A DNA stretch of 64,000 nt from Candidatus Wallbacteria bacterium (GTDB lineage: Bacteria > Muiribacteriota > UBA6191 > JACPRK01): contig JACQZN010000056.1 of NCBI GenBank assembly GCA_016213845.1, forward strand, positions 1-64,000. The letters are read 5' to 3'. Made by a program: the position numbers and the translations under genes. Shown one piece after another: positions 36,650 through 45,917 of this stretch. Numbering within the stretch: position 1 is the stretch's first letter; the number at the start of each line of letters is the position of its first letter. The notes under the pieces were generated by a model, which saw only the letters and a program-made list of their open reading frames with translations, was not told the origin of the DNA and searched no databases.

Positions 36650-39154
36650 ATGTCCTACGACGAGAACCGGATCTTTCACACGCCCCCTCTGACGCGTATC
36701 GAGCGCCGCGGCATCGCGCTGGCCATCGACGGCGACACCCCCAACTGGATCGCAACCGACGTGCGCGGGTCGCGGCTGCTGACCTTGCTCGACGGCAAGC
36801 GCCCGTTCGGCGAGGTCGTGCGCGAGTATGCCGCGCGCGAGGGCGTCGAGCTCTCCCGCGCCTGGGTCCACGCCTCCTGGTTCGTGCGGGCCCTGGAGCG
36901 CCAGGGGCTTGCCGCGCCCCACGCCTTTTCGCCGGCCCCCTACTCCGGACGGGCGTCGACTCTCGCCCTGGAGCGGCTCTCCGAGCTCTGGCTCCACACG
37001 AACAACAGCTGCAACTTGCAGTGCACGCACTGCCTGGTCAGCTCCGGCCCCGGCGGCGACAACGGGCTCCCGGGCGAGAAGCTCCGGGACCTCATCACCC
37101 AGGCCCACCGCCTGGGCACCCGCCGCTTCTACTTCACGGGCGGAGAGCCGTTCGCCCGCAAGGACATCTTCGAGCTGATCGCGCTCGTCACCGAGGAGCT
37201 CGCCAGCGAGCTGATTGTCCTGACCAATGCGACCCTGTTCCAGGACGAGCGTCGCGCCAATCTCGCCAGCGTCGACCGGCAGCGGCTGCGCCTGCAGGTC
37301 AGCCTCGACGGCGCGTCGGCCGCAGTCAACGACCGGCTCCGGGGCGAGGGCAGCTTCGAGACCATCTGCGCCGGCCTCCGCACGGCCGCGGGGCTGGGCT
37401 TCCCCGTCACGGTCACGTCGGTGGTGACGCGCGACAACCTGTCCGAGCTGCCCGGAATGGTTGCGCTCACCTCGGAGGCAGGCGTCTCGAACCTGCACCT
37501 GATGTGGCTCCACAGGCGCGGGCGGGCGATTGACCGCGGCGCGGGCTTCTTCCCGTCGACAGCGGAGCTGGTGGATTTGACGCGCCGCGTCAGGACACTC
37601 GCGGCCGCGGCAGGAGTGCAGCTCGACAACACCGCCTCGGCCCGTTACCGCGTCAACGGCCGGCCGGGCGCCCGCTACGACCTGGGGAACCAGGCGTGGG
37701 AGAGCCTCTGCATCTACTCCGACGGCCGCGTCTACCCGTCGGCCGCGCTGGCCAACCACCGGCCGCTCTGCTGCGGCGACGCGCTGGAGCAGCCACTGGA
37801 GCGCATCTGGAGGGACGGTCCCATCGCCCGCGAGCTGCGCGAGGCCACCGTGCTCCGCAAGAGCGGCGCGCACGCCGATTTCCTCAAGTACTTCACGGGC
37901 GGCGGCGACGTCGAGCACAGCTACGTCGCCAGCGAGGCCCGCCACGGCAAGGGCAGCTTCCTGGCGGAGGACCCCTACTACGACCTGGCGCGCGAGCTGG
38001 TCCTGGACGCCATGTTCGAGCTGGCCGCCGAGGGCCGCGCGGCCACCAACATGCGCTCCGGCCACAACGCCCCGCCGCTCTACCACGCGATGGGCGCCGG
38101 TAGCGTCGTCTGCGGCGCCGACGACGTCGACGTCACTCGCGACTACGAGGTCCGCACCCTCCACTCCAACTGCGTCCTCGGGTTCGACGTGGAGCGCCCC
38201 CACCGCCTCGTGCAGCAGTTCTACGGCGAGGCCGCCCAGGAGCCCAAACCCGGCCTCTGCTGCCCGGAGAGCTTCGCCAAGGAGGATGTCTCGCACATCC
38301 CGGAGGCCGTCCAGGCGCGCGCCTTCGGGTGCGGCTCGCCCGTCTCGCTGGCCGGCGTGCGCGAGGGCGAGACCATCGTCGATCTCGGAAGCGGCGGCGG
38401 CATCGATTGCTTCATCGCGGCGCGCAAGACCGGCCCCGCGGGCACCGTCATCGGCGTCGACATGACAGAAAAGATGCTCCAGGTCGCCAACGAAAACCTG
38501 CCGCTCGTCGCCGCCAACCTGGGCTACACCAACGTGGAGTTCCGCAAGGGGTTCCTCGAGAAGGTGCCCGTGGACAGCCGCTCGGTCGACCTCGTCACTT
38601 CCAACTGCGTCATCAACCTCTCGCCGGACAAGCGCGCGGTGCTCTCTGAGATCTGGCGCATGCTGAAGGACCACGGCCGCCTGGTCGTGAGCGACATCGT
38701 CAGCGAGGGGCCGATCCCCTCGCATCTGAAGGTCAACTCGATGCTCTGGGGCGAGTGCCTGGGCGGCGCGCTAGCGGAGGACGAGCTCCTCGGCATGCTC
38801 GAGGCCGCGGGCTTCCATGGGATTTCGCTCCTCAAGAAGTCCTTCTGGCAGGAGGTGGCCGGCTACCGGTTCCACTCGGTCACCGTGCGCGGCTACAAGT
38901 TCGAGAAGAAGGCGGGTTGCGACTTCGTCGGCCAGTGGGCCATCTACCAGGGCCCCTACAAGGCCGTGTTCGATGAGGAGGGGCATCTCTTCCCGCGCGG
39001 CGAGGCGGTCGAGGTCTGCACGGACACCTTCGCCCGGATTGCGCAGCCGCCCTACACCGGGGCCTTCACGCTGGTCGGCGACGGTGCTCCCGCCGGCGCC
39101 CAGCCCGCCGCGGGCGGCGAGGCCTGCTGCGCCCCGGGCGGGGCGTGCTGCTGA
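36650..39154 (+). CDS. PqqD-like / radical SAM-SPASM / ArsM-type SAM methyltransferase fusion
   Basis: NWIATDVRGSRLLTLLDGKRPFGEVVREYA (PqqD-like); CNLQCTHC radical SAM motif; CIYSDGRVYPSAALANHRPLCCGDALEQPLERIWRD (SPASM-like); VQQFYGEAA...GLCCPES...GCGSPVSLAGVREGETIVDLGSGGGIDCFIAARKTGPAGTVIGVDMTEKML...SNCVINLSPDK...WGECLGGAL (ArsM-like); CCAPGGACC tail. Confidence 0.88.
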   Translation: MSYDENRIFHTPPLTRIERRGIALAIDGDTPNWIATDVRGSRLLTLLDGKRPFGEVVREYAAREGVELSRAWVHASWFVRALERQGLAAPHAFSPAPYSGRASTLALERLSELWLHTNNSCNLQCTHCLVSSGPGGDNGLPGEKLRDLITQAHRLGTRRFYFTGGEPFARKDIFELIALVTEELASELIVLTNATLFQDERRANLASVDRQRLRLQVSLDGASAAVNDRLRGEGSFETICAGLRTAAGLGFPVTVTSVVTRDNLSELPGMVALTSEAGVSNLHLMWLHRRGRAIDRGAGFFPSTAELVDLTRRVRTLAAAAGVQLDNTASARYRVNGRPGARYDLGNQAWESLCIYSDGRVYPSAALANHRPLCCGDALEQPLERIWRDGPIARELREATVLRKSGAHADFLKYFTGGGDVEHSYVASEARHGKGSFLAEDPYYDLARELVLDAMFELAAEGRAATNMRSGHNAPPLYHAMGAGSVVCGADDVDVTRDYEVRTLHSNCVLGFDVERPHRLVQQFYGEAAQEPKPGLCCPESFAKEDVSHIPEAVQARAFGCGSPVSLAGVREGETIVDLGSGGGIDCFIAARKTGPAGTVIGVDMTEKMLQVANENLPLVAANLGYTNVEFRKGFLEKVPVDSRSVDLVTSNCVINLSPDKRAVLSEIWRMLKDHGRLVVSDIVSEGPIPSHLKVNSMLWGECLGGALAEDELLGMLEAAGFHGISLLKKSFWQEVAGYRFHSVTVRGYKFEKKAGCDFVGQWAIYQGPYKAVFDEEGHLFPRGEAVEVCTDTFARIAQPPYTGAFTLVGDGAPAGAQPAAGGEACCAPGGACC

Positions 39155-39166
39155 GCCGGACGGGCC

Positions 39167-39193
39167 GCTTCGGGTAGACTTCGCCGCGAGGCG
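39167..39193. repeat. 27-bp direct repeat, copy 1
   Basis: GCTTCGGGTAGACTTCGCCGCGAGGCG, identical to 40906-40932. Confidence 0.95.
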
Positions 39194-39340
39194 CTTGAAC
39201 CTGCAGCTCACCAGAAGATTCGCGCGCGATACTTGAGACCCGCCATCACCATTCATCCGTGAACCGCGCGAGTGCTCCGATTCGTCGGCTACTGGGGGAT
39301 GAAATGGTGACTGCCGATCCGCGGCGCCACCGCCAAGCGC

Positions 39341-40669
39341 TCACCCGGCGCCTCGGCGTGCGGCAGCACGCGCTTGCCTGGGCGCAGCGGGAGCATTCAG
39401 CGCAGCCGAGATTGGAACGGACCAGATACGATCTTCGAGCTGTTCGGCACGACGGCCGGTGTGGAGAACGATGCCGTGCGGAGCCTCGGCCCGGTACTCG
39501 GCCAAGAAGCTTCGAAGTGATCCGAGGTCGGCCCGCCGAATCGATGGGCCCGACTTGACCTCGATGGGCAGGAGCCGGCCGGCAGTCTCGACGACGAAGT
39601 CGACCTCCTCCCCAGAGGAGGTTCGCCAGTAGAGGATCTCGGGCCGGGGAAGAAGCTGCTCTCTCCAGGCAAGCAGCTCGGAGAGTACGAGATTCTCCAG
39701 CAAGGCGCCGCGCAGGTTCATTCTCGCGAGCTCGGCCCCAGTTCGCACGGCGGCCAGAGATGCCGCAAGCCCGGAATCGCAGAAGAAGAGGCGAGGAGAC
39801 TTGATGACGCGCTTCGTGCGATTGACGCAGTAGGCAGGTAGCCGGCGAACCAGGTAGGAGGCCTCGAGCAGGTCCAGGTAGCGGTGAGCCGAGGGCTGCG
39901 GAATCCCCGCATCGCGCGCCATGTCGGACTGGTTCACAAGAGCCCCACTTCTGAGAGCGGCCACTCGCATGAGCCTGCGGAACTCGATCAGGTTCTGGAT
40001 GTTGGAGAGCGACTGCAGATCGCGCTCCAGATATGTGCGGACATAGCCGTCGAACCACTGCTGGCGCGCTACAATCGTGGGCGCCAGCACCGCCGGGGGA
40101 AACCCTCCCGTCAGCAAGATGTCGTCCAGGTGGGGCAGCGGCTGATGTTCACCCTCGAGGCGAGACGGGTCCTCCAGCAAGGCCGTCCAGGCTCCGGCGG
40201 CACCGCCCCCCTGGCGTTCCCCCAGGGTGAAAGGATGCAGCTCGAGGTAGACGGCCCTGCCGGCCAGGGACTCGGACACGCGCCGCATCAGCAGCAGGTT
40301 GGCCGAACCCGACAGGAGAAACCGCCCCGGCCGTCTGCGATCGTCGACGGCTCGCTTGATGGCCAGAAGCAGGTCAGGACTGCGCTGGATCTCGTCCAGC
40401 GTGACCGGCTGCTTTCCATGAAGCAGCGCATCGGGAGCCGTCTGGGCCCTCTCGAGCACGTCCAGATCGTCCAGGGAGTAGTACCGTCGCCCGGGTGGAC
40501 CAAGCAAATGGCGAATCAACGTGCTCTTGCCCGTCTGGCGAGCCCCTGTCAGTACCACGACGGGAAATGTACTCAGGGCCTCTCGCACGTTGGCCGTGAA
40601 GGCACGAGGAAGTGGCAGACTGGGGTTATTCACACCGTGAAAGATAATCCTTCCTGACAGGAATAGCAA
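39341..40669 (-). CDS. AAA-family ATPase with DUF4143-type C-terminal domain
   Basis: VVVLTGARQTGKSTLIRHLL, VTLDEIQRSPDLLLAIKRAVD, FLLSGSANLLLM, ERDLQSLSNIQNLIEFRRLMRVAALRSG, FFCDSGLAASL, EVDFVVE...PIEVKSG. Confidence 0.9.
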   Translation of the reverse strand: MLFLSGRIIFHGVNNPSLPLPRAFTANVREALSTFPVVVLTGARQTGKSTLIRHLLGPPGRRYYSLDDLDVLERAQTAPDALLHGKQPVTLDEIQRSPDLLLAIKRAVDDRRRPGRFLLSGSANLLLMRRVSESLAGRAVYLELHPFTLGERQGGGAAGAWTALLEDPSRLEGEHQPLPHLDDILLTGGFPPAVLAPTIVARQQWFDGYVRTYLERDLQSLSNIQNLIEFRRLMRVAALRSGALVNQSDMARDAGIPQPSAHRYLDLLEASYLVRRLPAYCVNRTKRVIKSPRLFFCDSGLAASLAAVRTGAELARMNLRGALLENLVLSELLAWREQLLPRPEILYWRTSSGEEVDFVVETAGRLLPIEVKSGPSIRRADLGSLRSFLAEYRAEAPHGIVLHTGRRAEQLEDRIWSVPISAALNAPAAPRQARAAARRGAG

Positions 40670-40905
40670 CGACAGAGCGTACGCGCGCGATGCGTGGGGC
40701 TCGCCGCTGCCGGCCGAGCCGCCTTGCCGGCCACCAGCATGGCCTGCCGCCCAGTGATGGCGCTCTCTTCGGGACTGGCGGGACGCCCGTCCTACTGTCT
40801 TCGCCTCTTGCTCGGGCCCAAATCCTCGGCCACCCGATCTTCAAGGGCAAGACCCCGGACAGGGATGACTACCGCCCCCGCCGGGGGCGCTGTGCCCCGC
40901 CCTCG

Positions 40906-40932
40906 GCTTCGGGTAGACTTCGCCGCGAGGCG
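40906..40932. repeat. 27-bp direct repeat, copy 2, just upstream of the Ser/Thr kinase gene
   Basis: GCTTCGGGTAGACTTCGCCGCGAGGCG. Confidence 0.95.
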
Positions 40933-40946
40933 GTGTGGCGCGTCCC

Positions 40947-43052
40947 ATGGAGCTCGAAGGCAAGACGTTCGGCAGATACCGGGTGATGGAGCTGCTCGGG
41001 CAGGGCGGCATGGGGGCCGTCTTCCGGGCGGTGCACGAGGAGCTGGGGCGCGAAGTCGCCCTCAAGGTGCTGCCCGAGGCGCGGCTGGGGCGCGGGCCGC
41101 AGCACCTGAAGCGCTTCATGCGGGAAGCGGCGGTCTGCTCGCGGCTCTCCCACCCCAACATCGTGAAGGTCTACGACTTCGGGGCCGAAAACGAGGTCTA
41201 CTTCTACGCGATGGAGCTCCTGCGCGCCACCAGCCTCGAAGACCGGATGGAGAAGGAGCCGCGCTCGAGCGTGCCCTTCACGCTGAAGGTCGCCCGAGAC
41301 CTGGCGTCGGCGCTGGCCTACTACCTGCCGCAGGGGATCGTCCACCGCGACCTGAAGCCGTCCAACATCATGCTGGTGGACGGCGGCGAGCGGGCAGTCG
41401 TCACGGACTTCGGTCTGGTGAAGGACCTCGCGGCGTCCCGCGTCACCCGGACGGGCGTGATCGTCGGCACGCCCTACTACGTTGCCCCTGAGGTCCTGCA
41501 GGGAGGCTCCACAACGGCGTCGACGGACCTTTGGCAGGTGGGCGTCATCCTCTACCGGATGCTGACAGGCGAGTACCCGATCGGAGAGGACGCAAAGGAT
41601 TCAATGGCCCTCTTCGCTCAGATCGCCAACTGCGAGCCGCGTGAGCTCCGAGAGCTGCGACCCGACGTGCCCCAGGGGCTGGCCGCCGTGGTGATGAACT
41701 GCCTGGCGAAGGACCCGGCTACGCGCTACGCCACAGGCGAAGAGCTGACGGCCGACGTGGAGACCGCCGCCCGGCGGGGCCGGGTCGCCCGCCGCGCCGG
41801 CGTTGCGGCCTCCGACCCGTCGGCCAGCGTGCCCACCCAGCCGATGCCGAGCGGCCGCCAGCCCGCGGCGGCGGCCCCCTCCCCCCCTGGCTCGGGCGCT
41901 CAGGGTGCGGCCGACCCGCCGCCCGCCGGTTCGGGCCGCACGCTCGCGGCGACCCGCGAATCCGTCCCGGGCTCCGCCAGCCGGCCCGCGGCGCTGCACT
42001 CCTCCCGCGTGCCGGCACTCGCAGCCCCAGCGACAGCATCGAGAGCCGCCCTGGTCCTGGCCGCCTGCGCGCTCCTGGCCCTTCCAGCCGCCTTCGCCCT
42101 GCGGCACCGAGCGCCCGACCCGGCGCCACGGGTCGCATCGGAGCCAAACAGTCCGCCAGCTCCACTTGACCGGACGCACACTCTCCCGCCGGACCCCGTC
42201 GGGCCCTTCCTCAAGGCCGTCGCCGATCTCGCCCCCGTCGCCCGCGCCGAGCTGGCCGACGACCTCGTCTTCAAGGCCGCCCCGCGAGACAGACCGCGCG
42301 CAGCCGCAGCGGCCTTTTCAGCCCTGGCGACCTCCCCCGTCGCCCTCCAGCTCGCCGCCAACCCCTCCGTGGCCTGCGCGGCCCTCGCCACCGGCGTCGC
42401 CTGGGACCGCCGCTGCGCTGCCAGCCGCAGGCTCTTCGAGCTCTTGCGCCTCGAGCTCCTCGCCCGCGAGTGGAAGCAACCGTCCCCCTTCCAGCTCCAG
42501 ACCCGCCTGGCCCCTGCAATCGCCTTCCACGACGCCATCGTCGCCTCACGCAAGGACCTCACCCGCCCTCAGCTCCTGGCGCTCTTGCAGCGCCTCTACC
42601 CTCCCCCTGCCCGCCTGGAGATCCTCGTCGAGCACCGCGGCCACGAGGACACCTACGCGTTCGACGGCCACCCCTCCACCGTCCTCGGCGAAGTCGGCAA
42701 CGTCTTCTTCGCCACCACCGATCGCATCCAGACGGAGTCCCTCTCACGCCCCTTCCAGGTCCCCGCCGGCGGCTACAGGAGCCTCACCCTTCTCGCCCTG
42801 CTGAGCGACCTCAACCCCAGCCACGCGTTCATCGCCGAGCTGACTCCCGCAAACACCAGATCATCCCTCCTGCTCCCCATCCTCAGGCTCAGCGACTCCC
42901 CCCGCGACGCCGGCTGGTTCGCCTCCACCACGCGCCTCGCCCCAGGCGTCCTCCCCCCTGGCCGCTACCAGCTCCGCCTCGCCGCCCGCGAGCTCTTCCG
43001 CCGCTCCGTCCCCCGCCCCAACCTGGCCGCCCTCTGCTTCCTCGTCGAGTGA
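40947..43052 (+). CDS. Ser/Thr protein kinase with TM segment and C-terminal domain
   Basis: YRVMELLGQGGMGAVFRAVHEELGREVALKVL, IVHRDLKPSNIMLVDG, VTDFGLVKD, GTPYYVAPEVL. ORF track start 40935; MELEGKTF at 40947 seems more likely. Confidence 0.9.
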   Translation: MELEGKTFGRYRVMELLGQGGMGAVFRAVHEELGREVALKVLPEARLGRGPQHLKRFMREAAVCSRLSHPNIVKVYDFGAENEVYFYAMELLRATSLEDRMEKEPRSSVPFTLKVARDLASALAYYLPQGIVHRDLKPSNIMLVDGGERAVVTDFGLVKDLAASRVTRTGVIVGTPYYVAPEVLQGGSTTASTDLWQVGVILYRMLTGEYPIGEDAKDSMALFAQIANCEPRELRELRPDVPQGLAAVVMNCLAKDPATRYATGEELTADVETAARRGRVARRAGVAASDPSASVPTQPMPSGRQPAAAAPSPPGSGAQGAADPPPAGSGRTLAATRESVPGSASRPAALHSSRVPALAAPATASRAALVLAACALLALPAAFALRHRAPDPAPRVASEPNSPPAPLDRTHTLPPDPVGPFLKAVADLAPVARAELADDLVFKAAPRDRPRAAAAAFSALATSPVALQLAANPSVACAALATGVAWDRRCAASRRLFELLRLELLAREWKQPSPFQLQTRLAPAIAFHDAIVASRKDLTRPQLLALLQRLYPPPARLEILVEHRGHEDTYAFDGHPSTVLGEVGNVFFATTDRIQTESLSRPFQVPAGGYRSLTLLALLSDLNPSHAFIAELTPANTRSSLLLPILRLSDSPRDAGWFASTTRLAPGVLPPGRYQLRLAARELFRRSVPRPNLAALCFLVE

Positions 43053-43066
43053 CGGCCCGCGGCCCT

Positions 43067-43486
43067 CTACTTCTTCCCTCCTGCCTTTCCCATCCCGAGA
43101 ACCACCTTCCACTGCTCCGCGCTTACCGGCACCACACTCAGCCGCCCCAGCCGGAAGAGATCCCAGCCCGCCAGCTCCGCGCGTCCCTTCATCTCGTCCA
43201 GCGTCACCGGCCGCCCCAGAGCCTTCTCGGGCTCCAGATCGAACACCGCAAGCTTCGGATCGCAGTGCTTCGGATCGGCGTATGGATCGCTCGCCACCCG
43301 CGCCAACCCGACCACCGCTCGCACGCCGCCCGTGTGGTAGACCAGCGCCCGGTCCCCTTTCCTCACCTTGCGAATGTGGATCAGCGCCAGGTTGTTCGTC
43401 ACCCCGTCCCAGACCGTCCGGCCGTCGGAGCAAAGCTCCTCCCACGAGTACACCTCGGGTTCCGTCTTCAAGAGCCAACACGCCAT
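43067..43486 (-). CDS. EVE domain-containing protein
   Basis: MACWLLKTEPEVYSWEEL...TVWDGVTNNLALIHIRKVRKGDRALVYHTGGVRAVVGLARV. Confidence 0.93.
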   Translation of the reverse strand: MACWLLKTEPEVYSWEELCSDGRTVWDGVTNNLALIHIRKVRKGDRALVYHTGGVRAVVGLARVASDPYADPKHCDPKLAVFDLEPEKALGRPVTLDEMKGRAELAGWDLFRLGRLSVVPVSAEQWKVVLGMGKAGGKK

Positions 43487-43618
43487 GAATGCCCTCCTGA
43501 TTTCGTGACCGATGCTACCACAGACCCTTGACCCCGAGCCGCTTCCGGTGTAGTCTGGGCGACCTTCGCGGCGGCCGGGCAGAGACCGCGCGAGCTACAT
43601 CATCATGAGAGGTGCTCC

Positions 43619-44416
43619 ATGACTGCATCCGATACGAAGCTGGTCCATTACCGACCCGAAAAGGGCATCGCCGTCATCGAGATGGACGATCCCCCGGCCA
43701 ACACCTACACCTACGAGATGATGCGCCAGCTCGACGAGGCCATCCTCCAGGCCCGCATGGACAACGAGGTCCACGTCATCGTCCTCCGCGGCGCTGGCGA
43801 CAAGTTCTTCAGCGCCGGCGCCAACATCAAGATGCTCTCCGAGGCCGACCCGGGCTGGAAGTACTACTTCTGCCTCCACGCCAACGAGACGCTCTGCCGC
43901 CTCGAGCAAACCCCCAAGCTCACCATCGCAGCCCTGAACGGCCACACCGTCGGCGGCGGCCTCGAGATCGCCATGGCCTGTGACCTGCGTCTCGCCCGCA
44001 AGGACAGCGGTAAGATCGGCCTCCCCGAGGTCAACCTGGGCGTCCTCCCCGGAACCGGCGGCACCCAGCGCCTCGCCCGCATGGTCGGCAAGTCCCGCGC
44101 CATCGAATTGATGGTCACCGGCCGTACCTTCTCCTTCGAGGAGGCCGAGGAGCTGGGCATCGTCAATCAGATCATGGATCGCGACTCGTTCTGGGACGAG
44201 GTCGTCGCCTACGCCCGCCAGTTCGTCCCGCCCAACAAGGCCGCCAAGGCCGTCGGCCGCATCAAGCGCTCCGTGCAGACGGGCCTCGAAGTCGGCTTCG
44301 CCGAAGGCCTCGCCATCGAGCGCGAGATGCAGCAGCTCCTCTTCCAGAGCGAGGACGCCAAGGAAGGCCTCCACGCCTACGTCGAGAAGCGGCAGCCCCG
44401 CTTCGCGGCCCGCTGA
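43619..44416 (+). CDS. Enoyl-CoA hydratase/isomerase family protein
   Basis: VIVLRGAGDKFFSAGANIKML, ALNGHTVGGGLEIAMACDLRLA, LPEVNLGVLPGTGGTQRLARMVG. Confidence 0.93.
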   Translation: MTASDTKLVHYRPEKGIAVIEMDDPPANTYTYEMMRQLDEAILQARMDNEVHVIVLRGAGDKFFSAGANIKMLSEADPGWKYYFCLHANETLCRLEQTPKLTIAALNGHTVGGGLEIAMACDLRLARKDSGKIGLPEVNLGVLPGTGGTQRLARMVGKSRAIELMVTGRTFSFEEAEELGIVNQIMDRDSFWDEVVAYARQFVPPNKAAKAVGRIKRSVQTGLEVGFAEGLAIEREMQQLLFQSEDAKEGLHAYVEKRQPRFAAR

Positions 44417-44434
44417 CCCCCCGGAGCTCGCCAG

Positions 44435-45898
44435 ATGTCGAACACCGAAATCCTCCCGGGCCAGCTCTTCATCGGCGGCCAGTGGCGCGACGCAGCCGCT
44501 GGCGAATCCATCGACACCCTCAATCCGGCCACCGGCGAGAAGCTCACCACCTTGGCCGAGGCCGGCGCCGCCGACGTCGACAGTGCGGTCGCCGCCGCCC
44601 GGCAGGCCTTCGAGTCGAAGCCCTGGGCTACCATGGCCGCAGCCGACCGCGGCCGCCTGCTCACCAAGCTCGCCTCGCTCGTCGAGCGGGATATCGAGAA
44701 GCTCGCCCGGCTCGAGACCCTCGACAACGGCAAGCCCATCTTCGAGTCCCGCTATGTCGACATGCCCACCATCGTCGACATCTTCCACTACTACGCCGGC
44801 TGGGCCACCAAGCTCCACGGCGAGACCATCCCCGTCCGCGGCCCCTACCTCAACTACACCCTCCGCGAACCGGTCGGCGTCGTCGGCGCCATCGTCCCCT
44901 GGAACTTCCCACTCCTCCTGGCCTCCTGGAAGCTGGGACCCGCGCTTGCTGCCGGAAACACCGTCGTCCTCAAACCTGCGGAGCAGACCTCCCTCACCGC
45001 CCTGGAGCTCGCCCGGCTCACCGTCGAGGCCGGCTTCCCCCCGGGCGTCGTCAACGTCGTCACCGGCCGCGGCCACGTCACCGGCGCCGCCCTGGCATCC
45101 CACCCGGGCGTCGACAAAGTCGCCTTCACTGGCAGCACCACCACCGGCAAGGCCGTGATGCGAGCCGGCGTAGAGACCTTGAAGCGCGTCACGCTCGAGC
45201 TGGGCGGCAAGTCACCCAACATCGTCCTGGAGGACGCCGACCTCGAAAACGCCGTCAAGGGCGCCTACAACGGCATCTTCTACGGAAAGGGCGAGGTCTG
45301 CGCCGCAGGCTCCCGCCTCTTCGTCCACAAGAAGATCAAGGAGGCGTTCCTCGAGAAGCTCGTCGAGCGTACCAAGAAACTCCTCCCCGCGGACCCGCTG
45401 GACCCGAAAACGCGATTGGGTGCTTTGGTCAGCGCCGCCCAGATGAAAAAGGTCCTCGACTATGTAGAGCTCGGCAAGTCCGAGGGCAGCCGCCTCGTCA
45501 CCGGCGGCTCCGCCGTCACCGTCGGAAACGGCAAGGGCTACTTCGTCGCCCCCACCATCTTCGACGGCGTCGCCAACGGCTCGCGCCTCGCCCAGGAGGA
45601 GATCTTCGGCCCCGTCCTCGCCACCATCGAGTTCTCCGACACCGAAGAGGCCATCCGCGCCGCCAACGACAACCCCTACGGCCTCGCCGCCGCCGTCTGG
45701 ACCAAGGACATCGCCAAGGCCCACTCCGTCGCCCACCGCTTGCGCGCCGGCACCGTCTGGATCAACTGCTACAACGCCTACGACGCGGCCGCTCCCTTCG
45801 GCGGCGTCAAGGCCAGCGGCTTCGGCCGCGACCTCGGAATGCACGCCCTCGAGTCCTACACCCAGGTCAAGGACGTCTGGGTCAACCTCAAGGACTGA
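44435..45898 (+). CDS. NAD(P)-dependent aldehyde dehydrogenase
   Basis: GAIVPWNFPLLLASWKLGPALAAGNTVVLKPAEQT, VAFTGSTTTGKAVM, LELGGKSPNIVLEDADLE, GKGEVCAAGSRLFV. Confidence 0.95.
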   Translation: MSNTEILPGQLFIGGQWRDAAAGESIDTLNPATGEKLTTLAEAGAADVDSAVAAARQAFESKPWATMAAADRGRLLTKLASLVERDIEKLARLETLDNGKPIFESRYVDMPTIVDIFHYYAGWATKLHGETIPVRGPYLNYTLREPVGVVGAIVPWNFPLLLASWKLGPALAAGNTVVLKPAEQTSLTALELARLTVEAGFPPGVVNVVTGRGHVTGAALASHPGVDKVAFTGSTTTGKAVMRAGVETLKRVTLELGGKSPNIVLEDADLENAVKGAYNGIFYGKGEVCAAGSRLFVHKKIKEAFLEKLVERTKKLLPADPLDPKTRLGALVSAAQMKKVLDYVELGKSEGSRLVTGGSAVTVGNGKGYFVAPTIFDGVANGSRLAQEEIFGPVLATIEFSDTEEAIRAANDNPYGLAAAVWTKDIAKAHSVAHRLRAGTVWINCYNAYDAAAPFGGVKASGFGRDLGMHALESYTQVKDVWVNLKD

Positions 45899-45917
45899 CG
45901 CGAAGGAGCCGCCTGCC

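Noticed and set aside
35888-38725. 945-aa minus-strand ORF antisense to the permease and rSAM fusion
   Set aside because: Low-complexity Asp/Val/Arg/Gly/Ala-rich translation with no domain motifs; a GC-rich shadow frame of well-supported plus-strand genes.
39341-40669. DUF4143-type ATPase as a transposase or defence gene
   Set aside because: No nuclease or transposase motifs and no defence partners; left as an ATPase of unknown role.
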